A stretch of DNA of 64,000 nt from Clusia tigrina (taxonomy: Eukaryota > Arthropoda > Insecta > Diptera > Clusiidae), in the NCBI GenBank assembly GCA_920105625.2, contig OV050032.1:91310542-91374541 (forward strand). Direction: 5' to 3'. Of the stretch, positions 11,858 to 24,400 are shown in pieces. A program made the translations under genes and the position numbers. Under the pieces are notes generated by a model that ran no database searches, was not told the DNA's origin, and saw nothing but the letters and a program-made list of their open reading frames with translations. Numbering within the stretch: position 1 is the first letter of the stretch; the number at the start of each line of letters is the position of its first letter.

Positions 11858-13220
11858 GTGTCTGATTTGGGACTCAAGGGTAGCATAGCTTTGAGCGATA
11901 GCTTAAATTGACATGAGGCTCGAGTACTTTATTGTTACAAAATTTCAAGGTTTTCTGACGCTCCAGTAAAAAGTTACAAGCATTTGTATGTTGCAAACTT
12001 TGATAGGTGTAGGACGTATACAAGTTAGGGCCGTTTGAAGTTGTATCAGTGTCTGATTTGGGACTCAAGGGTAGCATAGCTTTGAGCGATAGATTAAATA
12101 GACAAGAGGCTCGGGTACTTGATTGTTACAAAATTTCAAGGTTTTGTGAAGCTCCAGTAAAAAGTTACAAGCATTTGTATGTTCCAAACTTTGATAGGTG
12201 TAGGACGTACCGTATAGAAGTTAGGGCCATTTGAAGTTTTATCAGTGTTTGATTTGGGACTCAAGGGTAGCATAGCTTTGAGCGATAGCTTAAATTGCCA
12301 AGAGGCTTTCTTTATTGTTACAAAATTTCAAGGTTTTGTGACGCTCCAGTAAAAAGTTACAAGCATTTGTATGTTGCAAACTCTGATAGGTGTAGGACGT
12401 ACCGTATAGAAATTAGGGCCATTTGAAGTTTTCTCAGTATTTGATTTGGGACTCAAGGGTAGCATAGCTTTGAGCGATAGATTAAATTGACAAGAGGCTC
12501 GAGTAATTTATTGTTACAAAATTTCAAGGTTTTATGACGCTCCAGTAAAAAGTTACAAGCATTTGTATGTTGCAAACTCTGATAGGTGTAGGACGTACCG
12601 TATACAAGTTAGGGCCATTTGAAGTTTTATCAGTGTTTGATTTGGGACTCAAGGGTAGCATAGCTTTGAACGATAGATTAGATAGACAAGAGGCTCGAGT
12701 AATTTATTGTTACAAAATTTCAAGGTTTTATGACGCTCCAGTAAAAAGTTACAAGCATTTGTATGTTGCAAACTTTGATAGGTGTAGGACGTACCGTATA
12801 GAAGTTAGGGCCATTTGAAGTTTTCTCAGTGTTTGATTTGGGACTCAAGGATAGCATAGCTTTGAGCGATAGCTTAAATTGGCAAGAGGCTCGAGTACTT
12901 TATTGTTACAAAATTTCAAGGTTTTATGACGCTCCAGTAAAAAGTTACAAGCATTTGTATGTTGCAAACTTTGATAGGTGTAGGACGTACCGTATAGAAG
13001 TTAGGGCCATTTGAAGTTTTCTCAGTGTTTGATTTGGGACTCAAGGGTAGCATAGCTTTGAGCGATAGATTAAATTGGCAAGAGGCTCGAGTACTTTATT
13101 GTTACAAAATTTCAAGGTTTTATAACGCTCCAGTAAAAAGTTACAAGCATTTGTATGTTGCAAACTTTGATAGGTGTAGGACGTACCGTATACAAGTTAG
13201 AGCCATTTGAAGTTTTATCA
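11858..13220. repeat. Seven-monomer HOR (F-J, D, E), 1,363 bp
   Basis: Units F 11858, G 12049, H 12245, I 12437, J 12633, D 12829 and E 13025. It is the ten-monomer set with A, B and C missing, so J is followed directly by D. G here shows TGTGAAGCTCC and J shows TTGAACGATAG, changes shared with all later copies but not with 10157 or 10683. The stretch 11466-12828 matches 12829-14191 at a 1,363 bp offset. Confidence 0.9.
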
Positions 13221-14191
13221 GTGTCTGATTTGGGACTCAAGGGTAGCATAGCTTTGAGCGATAGCTTAAATTGACATGAGGCTCGAGTACTTTATTGTTA
13301 CAAAATTTCAAGGTTTTCTGACGCTCCAGTAAAAAGTTACAAGCATTTGTATGTTGCAAACTTTGATAGGTGTAGGACGTATACAAGTTAGGGCCGTTTG
13401 AAGTTGTATCAGTGTCTGATTTGGGACTCAAGGGTAGCATAGCTTTGAGCGATAGATTAAATAGACAAGAGGCTCGGGTACTTGATTGTTACAAAATTTC
13501 AAGGTTTTGTGAAGCTCCAGTAAAAAGTTACAAGCATTTGTATGTTCCAAACTTTGATAGGTGTAGGACGTACCGTATAGAAGTTAGGGCCATTTGAAGT
13601 TTTATCAGTGTTTGATTTGGGACTCAAGGGTAGCATAGCTTTGAGCGATAGCTTAAATTGGCAAGAGGCTTTCTTTATTGTTACAAAATTTCAAGGTTTT
13701 GTGACGCTCCAGTAAAAAGTTACAAGCATTTGTATGTTGCAAACTCTGATAGGTGTAGGACGTACCGTATAGAAATTAGGGCCATTTGAAGTTTTCTCAG
13801 TATTTGATTTGGGACTCAAGGGTAGCATAGCTTTGAGCGATTGATTAAATTGACAAGAGGCTCGAGTAATTTATTGTTACAAAATTTCAAGGTTTTATGA
13901 CGCTCCAGTAAAAAGTTACAAGCATTTGTATATTGCAAACTTTGATAGGTGTAGGACGTACCGTATACAAGTTAGGGCCATTTGAAGTTTTATCAGTGTT
14001 TGATTTGGGACTCAAGGGTAGCATAGCTTTGAACGATAGATTAGATAGACAAGAGGCTCGAGTAATTTATTGTTACAAAATTTCAAGGTTTTATGACGCT
14101 CCAGTAAAAAGTTACAAGCATTTGTATGTTGCAAACTTTGATAGGTGTAGGACGTACCGTATAGAAGTTAGGGCCATTTGAAGTTTTCTCA

Positions 14192-14974
14192 GTGTTTGAT
14201 TTGGGACTCAAGGGTAGCATAGCTTTGAGCGATAGCTTTAATTCGCAAGAGGCTCGAGTACTTTATTGTTACAAAATTACAAGGTTTTATGACGCTCCAG
14301 TAAAAACTTACAATGATTTGTATGTTGCAAACTTTGATAGGTGTAGGACGTACCGTATAGAAGTTAGGGCCATTTGAAGTTTTCTCAGTGTTTGATTTGG
14401 GTCTCAAGGGTAGCATTGCTTTGAGCAATAGATTAAATAGACAAGAGGCTCGAGTAATTTATTGTTACAAAATTTCAAGGTTTTATGACGCTCCAGTAAA
14501 AAGTTACAAGCATTTGTATGTTGCAAACTTTGAATGGTGTAGGACGTACCGTATACAAGTTCGGGCCATTTGAAGTTTTCTCAGTGTTTGATTTGGGACT
14601 CAAGGGAGCATAGCTTTGAGCGATAGATTAGATTGGCAAGAGGCTCCAGTACTTTATTGTTACAAAATTTCAAGGTTTTATGACGCTCCAGTAAAAAGTT
14701 ACAAGTATTTGTATGTTGCAAACTTTGATAGGTGTAGGACGTACCGTATAGAAGTTAGGGCCATTTGAAGTTTTCTCAGTGTTTGATTTGGGACTCAAGG
14801 ATAGCATAGCTTTGAGCGATAGATTAAATTGGCAAGAGGCTCGAGTACTTTATTGTTACAAAATTTCAAGGTTTTATGACGCTCCAGTAAAAAGTTACAA
14901 GCATTTGTATGTTGCAAACTTTGATAGGTGTAGGACGTACCGTATAGAAGTTAGGGCCATTTGAAGTTTTCTCA
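14192..14974. repeat. A-D run inside duplication copy 1
   Basis: A (14192, TTAATTCGCAAG and ACAATGATTTG), B (14388, GAGCAATAG, TTTGAATGG), C (14584, 195 bp), D (14779, AAGGATAGC). The next unit (14975) is not E: it has AAAACTTACAAG and TTGTGTATTGC, so the ten-monomer pattern ends here until 19485. Confidence 0.88.
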
Positions 14975-15170
14975 GTGTTTGATTTGGGACTCAAGGGTAG
15001 CATAGCTTTGAGCGATAGATTAAATTGGCAAGAGGCTCGAGTACTTTATTGTTACAAAATTTCAAGGTTTTATGACGCTCCAGTAAAAACTTACAAGCAT
15101 TTGTGTATTGCAAACTTTGATAGGTGTAGGACGTACCGTATAGAAGTTAGGGCCATTTGAAGTTTTCTCA

Positions 15171-15368
15171 GTGTTTGATTTGGGACTCAAGGGTAGCATA
15201 GCTTTGAGCGATAGATTAAATTGGCAAGAGGCTCGAGTACTTTATATGTTTACAAAATTTCAAGGTTTTGTGACGCTCCAGTAAAAAGTTACAAGCATTT
15301 GTATGTTGCAAACTTTGATAGGTGTAGGACGTACCGTATAGAAGTTAGGGCCATTTGAAGTTTTATCA
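15171..15368. repeat. Monomer with 2 bp insertion (198 bp)
   Basis: CTTTATTGTTAC is replaced by CTTTATATGTTTAC. The only other 198 bp unit is 22414-22611, its counterpart at 7,243 bp, so the insertion predates that duplication. Confidence 0.92.
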
Positions 15369-16936
15369 GTGTCTGATTTGGGACTCAAGGGCAGCATAGC
15401 TTTGAGCGATAGATTAAATTGACAATAGGCTCGAGTACTTTATTGTTACAAAATTTCAAGGTTTTATGACGCTCCCGTAAAAAGTTACAAGCATTTGTAT
15501 GTTGCAAACTTTGATAGGTGTAGGACGTACCGTATACAAGTTAGGGCCATTTGAAGTTTTCTTAGTGTTTGATTTATGACTCAATGGTAGCATAGCTTTG
15601 AGCGATAGATTAAATTGACAAGAGGCTCGAGTAATTTATTGTTACAAAATTTCAAGGTTTTATGACGCTCCAGTAAAAAGTTACAAGCATTTGTATATTG
15701 CAAACTTTGATAGGTGTAGGACGTACCGTATACAAGTTAGGGCCATTTGAAGTTTTATCAGTGTATGATTTGGGACTCAAGGGTAGCATAGCTTTGAGCG
15801 ATAGATTAAATTGGCAAGAGGCTCGAGTACTTTATTGTTACAAAATTACAAGGTTTTGTGACGCTCCAGTAAAAAGTTACAAGCATTTGTATATTGCAAA
15901 CTTTGATAGGTGTAGGACGTACCGTATACAAGTTAGGGCCATTTGAAGTTTTATCAGTGTTTGATTTGGGACTCAAGGGTAGCATAGCTTTGAGCGATAG
16001 ATTAAATTGGCAAGAGGCTCGAGTACTTTATTGTTACAAAATTTCAAGGTTTTGTGACGCTCCAGTAAAAAGTTACAAGCATTTGTATGTTGCAAACTTT
16101 GATAGGTGTAGGACGTACCGTATAGAAGTTAGGGCCATTTGAAGTTTTATCAGAGTCTGATTTGGGACTCAAGATAAGCATAGCTTTGAGCGATAGATTA
16201 AATTGACAATAGGCTCGAGTACTTTATTGTTACAAAATTTCAAGGTTTTATGACGCTCCAGTAAAAAGTTACAAGCATTTGTATGTTGCAAACTTTGATA
16301 GGTGTAGGACGTACCGTATAGAAGTGAGGGCCATTTGAAGTTTTCTCAGTGTTTGATTTGGGACTCAAGGGTAGCATAGCATTGAGCGATAGATTAAATT
16401 GGCAAGAGGCTCGAGTACTTTATTGTTACAAAATTACAAGGTTTTATGACGCTCCAGTAAAAACTTACAAGCATCTGTTTGTTGCAAACTCTGATAGGTA
16501 TAGGACGTACCGTATAGAAGTTAGGGCCATTTGAAGTTTTCTCAGTGTTTGATTTGGGACTCAAGGGTAGCATAGCTTTGAGCGATAGATTAGATTGACA
16601 AGAGGCTCGAGTAATTTATAGTTACAAAATTTCAAGGTTTTGTGACGCTCCAGTAAAAAGTTACAAGCATTTGTATGTTGCAAACTTTGATAGGTGTAGG
16701 ACGTACCGTATAGAAGTTAGGGCCATTTGAAGTTTTATCAGTGTTTGATTTGGGACTCAAGGGTAGCATAGCTTTGAGCGATATATTATATTGACAAGAG
16801 GCTCGAGTAATTTATAGTTACAAAATTTCAAGGTTTTGTGACGCTCCAGTAAAAAGTTACAAGCATTTGTATGTTGCAAACTTTGATAGGTGTAGGACGT
16901 ACCTTATAGAAGTTAGGGCCATTTGAAGTTTTATCA

Positions 16937-17132
16937 GTGTTTGATTTGGGACTCAAGGGTAGCATAGCTTTGAGCGATAGCTTTAATTGGCAAGAGGCTC
17001 AAGTACTTTATTGTTACAAAACTTCAAGGTTTTATGACGATCTATTAAAAAGTTACATGCATTTGAATGTTGAAAACTTTGACAGTTGTAGGACGTACCG
17101 TATACAAGTTAGGGCCATTTGAAGTTTTATCA
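16937..17132. repeat. Most divergent monomer type
   Basis: Changes include GGCTCAAGTAC, AAAACTTCAAGG, GACGATCTATTAAAA, ACATGCATTTGAATG, TTGAAAACTTTGACAGTTG. CTATTAAAA in place of CCAGTAAAA marks a wider subgroup (17133, 17917, 26924, 29080, 32402, 35136, 35332, 41800, 46308, 52541, 55870, 58807, 62720, 62916, 63504). An identical counterpart is at 24180. Confidence 0.85.
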
Positions 17133-18308
17133 GTGTTTGATTTGGGACTCAAGGGTAGCATAGCTTTGAGCGATAGATTAAATTGGCAAGAGGCTCGAGT
17201 ACTTTATTGTTACAAAATTTCAAGGTTTTATGACGCTCTATTAAAAAGTTACAAGCATTTGTATGTTGCAAACTTTGATAGGTGTAGGACGTACCGTATA
17301 CAAGATAGGGCCATTTGAAGTTTTATCAGTGTTTGATTTGGGACTCAAGGGTAGCATAGCTTGGAGCGATAGCTTAAATTGGCAAGAGGCTCGAGTACTT
17401 TATTGTTACAAAATTTCAAGGTTTTATGACGCTCCAGTAAAAAGTTACAAGCATTTGTATGTTGCAAACTTTGATAGGTGTAGGACATACCGTATAGAAG
17501 TTAGGGCCATTTGAAGTTTTATCAGTGTCTGATTTGGGACTCAAGGGTAGCATAGCTTTGAGCGATAGCTTTAATTGACAAGAGGTTCGAGTACTTTATT
17601 GTTACAAAATTTCAAGGTTTTGTGACGCTCCAGTAAAAAGTTACAAGCATTTGTATATTGCAAACTTTCATACGTGTAGGACGTACCGTATAGAAGTTAG
17701 GGCCATTTGAAGTTTTATCAGTGTTTGATTTGGGACTCAAGGGTAGCATAGCTTTAAGCGATAGATTAGATTGGCAAGAGGCTCGAGTACTTTATTGTTA
17801 CAAAATTTCAAGGTTTTATGACGCTCCAGTAAAAACTTACAAGCATTTGTATGTTGCAAACTTTGATAGGTGTAGGACGTACCGTATAGAAGTTAGGGCC
17901 ATTGGAAGTTTTATCAGTGTTTGATTTGGGACTCAAGGGTAGCATAGCTTTGAGCGATAGCTTTAATTGGCAAGAGGTTCAAGTACATTATTGTTACAAA
18001 ATTTCAAGGTTTTATCACGCTATATTAAAAAGTTACAAGCATTTGTATGTTGCAAACTTTGATAGGTGCAGGACGTACCGTATATTAGTTAGGGGCGTTT
18101 GAAGTTTTATCAGTGTTTGATTTGGGACTCAAGGGTAGCATAGCTTTGAGCGATAGCTTAAATTGACAAGAGGCTCGAGTACTTTATTGTTACAAAATTT
18201 CAAGGTTTTCTGACGCTCCAGTAAAAAGTTACAAGCATTTGTATGTTGCAAACTTTGATAGGTGTAGGACGTACCGTATAGAAGTTAGGGCCATTTGAAG
18301 TTTTATCA

Positions 18309-19288
18309 GTGTCTGATTTGGGACTCAAGGGTAGCATAGCTTTGAGCGATAGCTTTAATTGACAAGAGGCTCGAGTACTTTATTATTACAAAATTTCAAG
18401 GTTTTGTGACGCTCCAGTAAAAAGTTACAAGCATTTGTATGTTGCAAACTTTGATAGGTGTAGGACGTACCGTATAGAAGTTAGGGCCATTTGAAGTTTT
18501 ATCAGTGTTTGATTTGGGACTCAAGGGTAGCATAGCTTTGAGCGATAGCTTTAATTGACAAGAGGCTCGAGTAATTTATAGTTACAAAATTTCAAGGTTT
18601 TGTGACGCTCCAGTAAAAAGTTACAAGCATTTGTATGTTGCAAACTTTGATAGGTGTAGGACGTACCGTATAGAAGTTAGGGCCATTTGAAGTTTTCTCA
18701 GTGTTTGATTTGGGACTCAAGGGTAGCATAGCTTTGAGCGATAGCTTTAATTGACAAGAGGTTCGAGTACTTTATTATTACAAAATTTCAAGGTTTTGTG
18801 ACGCTCCAGTAAAAAGTTACAAGCATTTGTATGTTGCAAACTTTGATAGGTGTAGGACGTACCCTATAGAAGTTAGGGCCATTTGAAGTTTTATCAGTGT
18901 TTGATTTGGGACTCAAGGGTAGCATAGCTTTGAGCGATAGCTTTAATTGACAAGAGGCTCGAGTAATTTATAGTTACAAAATTTCAAGGTTTTGTGACGC
19001 TCCAGTAAAAAGTTACAAGCATTTGTATGTTGCAAACTTTGATAGGTGTAGGACGTACCGTATAGAAGTTAGGGCCATTTGAAGTTTTCTCAGTGTTTGA
19101 TTTGGGACTCAAGGGTAGCATAGCTTTGAGCGATAGCTTTAATTGACAAGAGGTTCGAGTACTTTATTGTTACAAAATTTCAAGGTTTTCTGACGGTCCA
19201 GTAAAAAGTTACAAGCATTTGTATGTTGCAAACTTTGATAGGTGTAGGACGTACCGTATAGAAGTTAGGGCCATTTGAAGTTTTCTCA
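18309..19288. repeat. Alternating two-monomer (dimer) pattern
   Basis: Units 18505 and 18897 carry GTAATTTATAG with TTTTGTGACG. Units 18701 and 19093 carry GAGGTTCGAGTACTTTATT. All share TTTAATTGACAAG. The alternation gives a 392 bp period and recurs in 25552-26531, 27512-28883 and 31422-32205. GTACCCTATAG marks one member at 18701, 25944, 28296 and 31618. Confidence 0.78.
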
Positions 19289-19484
19289 GTGTTTGATTTG
19301 GGACTCAAGGGTAGCATAGCTTTGAGCGATAGATTAAACTGGCAAGAGGCTCGAGCACTTTATTGTTACAAAATTTCAAGGTTTTATGACGCTCCAGTAA
19401 AAAGTTACAAGCATTTGTATGTTGCAAACTTTGATAGGTGTAGGACGTAGCGTATAGAAGTTAGGGACATTTGAAGTTTTCTCA
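19289..19484. repeat. Junction monomer
   Basis: It has TTAAACTGGC, CTCGAGCACTT, GACGTAGCG and TTAGGGACATTTG. The CGAGCACTT plus GTAGCG pair is otherwise found at 34548, 37096, 39448, 41016, 43956 and 45524 (there with TTAAAGTGGC), so this unit belongs to a type abundant further right and sits where the A-J set resumes. It has no counterpart at the +7,243 bp position. Confidence 0.8.
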
Positions 19485-21434
19485 GTGTTTGATTTGGGAC
19501 TCAAGGGTAGCATAGCTTTGAGCGATAGCTTTAATTCGCAAGAGGCTCGAGTACTTTATTGTTACAAAATTACAAGGTTTTATGACGCTCCAGTAAAAAC
19601 TTACAATGATTTGTATGTTGCAAACTTTGATAGGTGTAGGACGTACCGTATAGAAGTTAGGGCCATTTGAAGTTTTCTCAGTGTTTGATTTGGGTCTCAA
19701 GGGTAGCATAGCTTTGAGCAATAGATTAAATAGACAAGAGGCTCGAGTAATTTATTGTTACAAAATTTCAAGGTTTTATGACGCTCCAGTAAAAAGTTAC
19801 AAGCATTTGTATGTTGCAAACTTTGAATGGTGTAGGACGTACCGTATACAAGTTAGGGCCATTTGAAGTTTTCTCAGTGTTTGATTTGGGACTCAAGGGA
19901 GCATAGCTTTGAGCGATAGATTAGATTGGCAAGAGGCTCCAGTGCTTTATTGTTACAAAATTTCAAGGTTTTATGACGCTCCAGTAAAAAGTTACAAGTA
20001 TTTATATGTTGCAAACTTTGATAGGTGTAGGACGTACCGTATAGAAGTTAGGGCCATTTGAAGTTTTCTCAGTGTTTGATTTGGGACTCAAGGATAGCAT
20101 AGCTTTGAGCGATAGATTAAATTGGCAAGAGGCTCGAGTACTTTATTGTTACAAAATTTCAAGGTTTTATGACGCTCCAGTAAAAAGTTACAAGCATTTG
20201 TATGTTGCAAACTTTGATAGGTGTAGGACGTACCGTATAGAAGTTAGGGCCATTTGAAGTTTTCTCAGTGTTTGATTTGGGACTCAAGGGTAGCATAGCT
20301 TTGAGCGATAGATTAAATTGGCAAGAGGCTCGAGTACTTTATTGTTACAAAATTTCAAGGTTTTATAACGCTCCAGTAAAAAGTTACAAGCATTTGTATG
20401 TTGCAAACTTTGATAGGTGTAGGACGTACCGTATACAAGTTAGAGCCATTTGAAGTTTTATCAGTGTCTGATTTGGGACTCAAGGGTAGCATAGCTTTGA
20501 GCGATAGCTTAAATTGACATGAGGCTCGAGTACTTTATTGTTACAAAATTTCAAGGTTTTCTGACGCTCCAGTAAAAAGTTACAAGCATTTGTATGTTGC
20601 AAACTTTGATAGGTGTAGGACGTATACAAGTTAGGGCCGTTTGAAGTTGTATCAGTGTCTGATTTGGGACTCAAGGGTAGCATAGCTTTGAGCGATAGAT
20701 TAAATAGACAAGAGGCTCGGGTACTTGATTGTTACAAAATTTCAAGGTTTTGTGAAGCTCCAGTAAAAAGTTACAAGCATTTGTATGTTCCAAACTTTGA
20801 TAGGTGTAGGACGTACCGTATAGAAGTTAGGGCCATTTGAAGTTTTATCAGTGTTTGATTTGGGACTCAAGGGTAGCATAGCTTTGAGCGATAGCTTAAA
20901 TTGGCAAGAGGCTTTCTTTATTGTTACAAAATTTCAAGGTTTTGTGACGCTCCAGTAAAAAGTTACAAGCATTTGTATGTTGCAAACTCTGATAGGTGTA
21001 GGACGTACCGTATAGAAATTAGGGCCATTTGAAGTTTTCTCAGTATTTGATTTGGGACTCAAGGGTAGCATAGCTTTGAGCGATAGATTAAATTGACAAG
21101 AGGCTCGAGTAATTTATTGTTACAAAATTTCAAGGTTTTATGACGCTCCAGTAAAAAGTTACAAGCATTTGTATATTGCAAACTTTGATAGGTGTAGGAC
21201 GTACCGTATACAAGTTAGGGCCATTTGAAGTTTTATCAGTGTTTGATTTGGGACTCAAGGGTAGCATAGCTTTGAACGATAGATTAGATAGACAAGAGGC
21301 TCGAGTAATTTATTGTTACAAAATTTCAAGGTTTTATGACGCTCCAGTAAAAAGTTACAAGCATTTGTATGTTGCAAACTTTGATAGGTGTAGGACGTAC
21401 CGTATAGAAGTTAGGGCCATTTGAAGTTTTCTCA
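19485..21434. repeat. Complete ten-monomer HOR A-J, 1,950 bp
   Basis: The only uninterrupted A to J copy with every marker and without the 58 bp fusion: A 19485, B 19681, C 19877 (195 bp), D 20072, E 20268, F 20464 (191 bp), G 20655, H 20851 (192 bp), I 21043, J 21239. A new A starts at 21435, so 19485-20267 and 21435-22217 repeat at 1,950 bp. It is the best reference for this HOR. Confidence 0.92.
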
Positions 21435-24400
21435 GTGTTTGATTTGGGACTCAAGGGTAGCATAGCTTTGAGCGATAGCTTTAATTCGCAAGAGGCTCGA
21501 GTACTTTATTGTTACAAAATTACAAGGTTTTATGACGCTCCAGTAAAAACTTACAATGATTTGTATGTTGCAAACTTTGATAGGTGTAGGACGTACCGTA
21601 TAGAAGTTAGGGCCATTTGAAGTTTTCTCAGTGTTTGATTTGGGTCTCAAGGGTAGCATAGCTTTGAGCAATAGATTAAATAGACAAGAGGCTCGAGTAA
21701 TTTATTGTTACAAAATTTCAAGGTTTTATGACGCTCCAGTAAAAAGTTACAAGCATTTGTATGTTGCAAACTTTGAATGGTGTAGGACGTACCGTATACA
21801 AGTTAGGGCCATTTGAAGTTTTCTCAGTGTTTGATTTGGGACTCAAGGGAGCATAGCTTTGAGCGATAGATTAGATTGGCAAGAGGCTCCAGTACTTTAT
21901 TGTTACAAAATTTCAAGGTTTTATGACGCTCCAGTAAAAAGTTACAAGTATTTGTATGTTGCAAACTTTGATAGGTGTAGGACGTACCGTATAGAAGTTA
22001 GGGCCATTTGAAGTTTTCTCAGTGTTTGATTTGGGACTCAAGGATAGCATAGCTTTGAGCGATAGATTAAATTGGCAAGAGGCTCGAGTACTTTATTGTT
22101 ACAAAATTTCAAGGTTTTATGACGCTCCAGTAAAAAGTTACAAGCATTTGTATGTTGCAAACTTTGATAGGTGTAGGACGTACCGTATAGAAGTTAGGGC
22201 CATTTGAAGTTTTCTCAGTGTTTGATTTGGGACTCAAGGGTAGCATAGCTTTGAGCGATAGATTAAATTGGCAAGAGGCTCGAGTACTTTATTGTTACAA
22301 AATTTCAAGGTTTTGTGACGCTCCAGTAAAAACTTACAAGCATTTGTGTATTGCAAACTTTGATAGGTGTAGGACGTACCGTATAGAAGTTAGGGCCATT
22401 TGAAGTTTTCTCAGTGTTTGATTTGGGACTCAAGGGTAGCATAGCTTTGAGCGATAGATTAAATTGGCAAGAGGCTCGAGTACTTTATATGTTTACAAAA
22501 TTTCAAGGTTTTGTGACGCTCCAGTAAAAAGTTACAAGCATTTGTATGTTGCAAACTTTGATAGGTGTAGGACGTACCGTATAGAAGTTAGGGCCATTTG
22601 AAGTTTTATCAGTGTCTGATTTGGGACTCAAGGGCAGCATAGCTTTGAGCGATAGATTAAATTGACAATAGGCTCGAGTACTTTATTGTTACAAAATTTC
22701 AAGGTTTTATGACGCTCCCGTAAAAAGTTACAAGCATTTGTATGTTGCAAACTTTGATAGGTGTAGGACGTACCGTATACAAGTTAGGGCCATTTGAAGT
22801 TTTCTTAGTGTTTGATTTATGACTCAATGGTAGCATAGCTTTGAGCGATAGATTAAATTGACAAGAGGCTCGAGTAATTTATTGTTACAAAATTTCAAGG
22901 TTTTATGACGCTCCAGTAAAAAGTTACAAGCATTTGTATATTGCAAACTTTGATAGGTGTAGGACGTACCGTATACAAGTTAGGGCCATTTGAAGTTTTA
23001 TCAGTGTTTGATTTGGGACTCAAGGGTAGCATAGCTTTGAGCGATAGATTAAATTGGCAAGAGGCTCGAGTACTTTATTGTTACAAAATTACAAGGTTTT
23101 GTGACGCTCCAGTAAAAAGTTACAAGCATTTGTATATTGCAAACTTTGATAGGTGTAGGACGTACCGTATACAAGTTAGGGCCATTTGAAGTTTTATCAG
23201 TGTTTGATTTGGGACTCAAGGGTAGCATAGCTTTGAGCGATAGATTAAATTGGCAAGAGGCTCGAGTACTTTATTGTTACAAAATTTCAAGGTTTTGTGA
23301 CGCTCCAGTAAAAAGTTACAAGCATTTGTATGTTGCAAACTTTGATAGGTGTAGGACGTACCGTATAGAAGTTAGGGCCATTTGAAGTTTTATCAGAGTC
23401 TGATTTGGGACTCAAGATAAGCATAGCTTTGAGCGATAGATTAAATTGACAATAGGCTCGAGTACTTTATTGTTACAAAATTTCAAGGTTTTATGACGCT
23501 CCAGTAAAAAGTTACAAGCATTTGTATGTTGCAAACTTTGATAGGTGTAGGACGTACCGTATAGAAGTGAGGGCCATTTGAAGTTTTCTCAGTGTTTGAT
23601 TTGGGACTCAAGGGTAGCATAGCTTTGAGCGATAGATTAAATTGGCAAGAGGCTCGAGTACTTTATTGTTACAAAATTACAAGGTTTTATGACGCTCCAG
23701 TAAAAACTTACAAGCATCTGTTTGTTGCAAACTCTGATAGGTGTAGGACGTACCGTATAGAAGTTAGGGCCATTTGAAGTTTTCTCAGTGTTTGATTTGG
23801 GACTCAAGGGTAGCATAGCTTTGAGCGATAGATTAGATTGACAAGAGGCTCGAGTAATTTATAGTTACAAAATTTCAAGGTTTTGTGACGCTCCAGTAAA
23901 AAGTTACAAGCATTTGTATGTTGCAAACTTTGATAGGTGTAGGACGTACCGTATAGAAGTTAGGGCCATTTGAAGTTTTATCAGTGTTTGATTTGGGACT
24001 CAAGGGTAGCATAGCTTTGAGCGATATATTATATTGACAAGAGGCTCGAGTAATTTATAGTTACAAAATTTCAAGGTTTTGTGACGCTCCAGTAAAAAGT
24101 TACAAGCATTTGTATGTTGCAAACTTTGATAGGTGTAGGACGTACCTTATAGAAGTTAGGGCCATTTGAAGTTTTATCAGTGTTTGATTTGGGACTCAAG
24201 GGTAGCATAGCTTTGAGCGATAGCTTTAATTGGCAAGAGGCTCAAGTACTTTATTGTTACAAAACTTCAAGGTTTTATGACGATCTATTAAAAAGTTACA
24301 TGCATTTGAATGTTGAAAACTTTGACAGTTGTAGGACGTACCGTATACAAGTTAGGGCCATTTGAAGTTTTATCAGTGTTTGATTTGGGACTCAAGGGTA

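Larger units (their letters stand above)
13025..19288. repeat. 37-monomer-period segmental duplication, copy 1 (6.26 kb)
   Basis: Unit E at 13025 through unit 19093 matches 20268-26531 at a constant offset of 7,243 bp. Shared private marks include the 5 bp and 4 bp losses in F and H, the 2 bp gain in 15171, ATGACTCAATGG (15565), CTCAAGATAAGC (16153), GATATATTATATTG (16741), the divergent unit 16937 and CTTGGAGCG (17329). By eye only scattered single-base differences separate the copies, for example GTGTATGATT at 15761, AGCATTGAGC at 16349 and TATCACGCTATATT at 17917. The final monomers (18309-19288) alternate two types. Confidence 0.93.
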
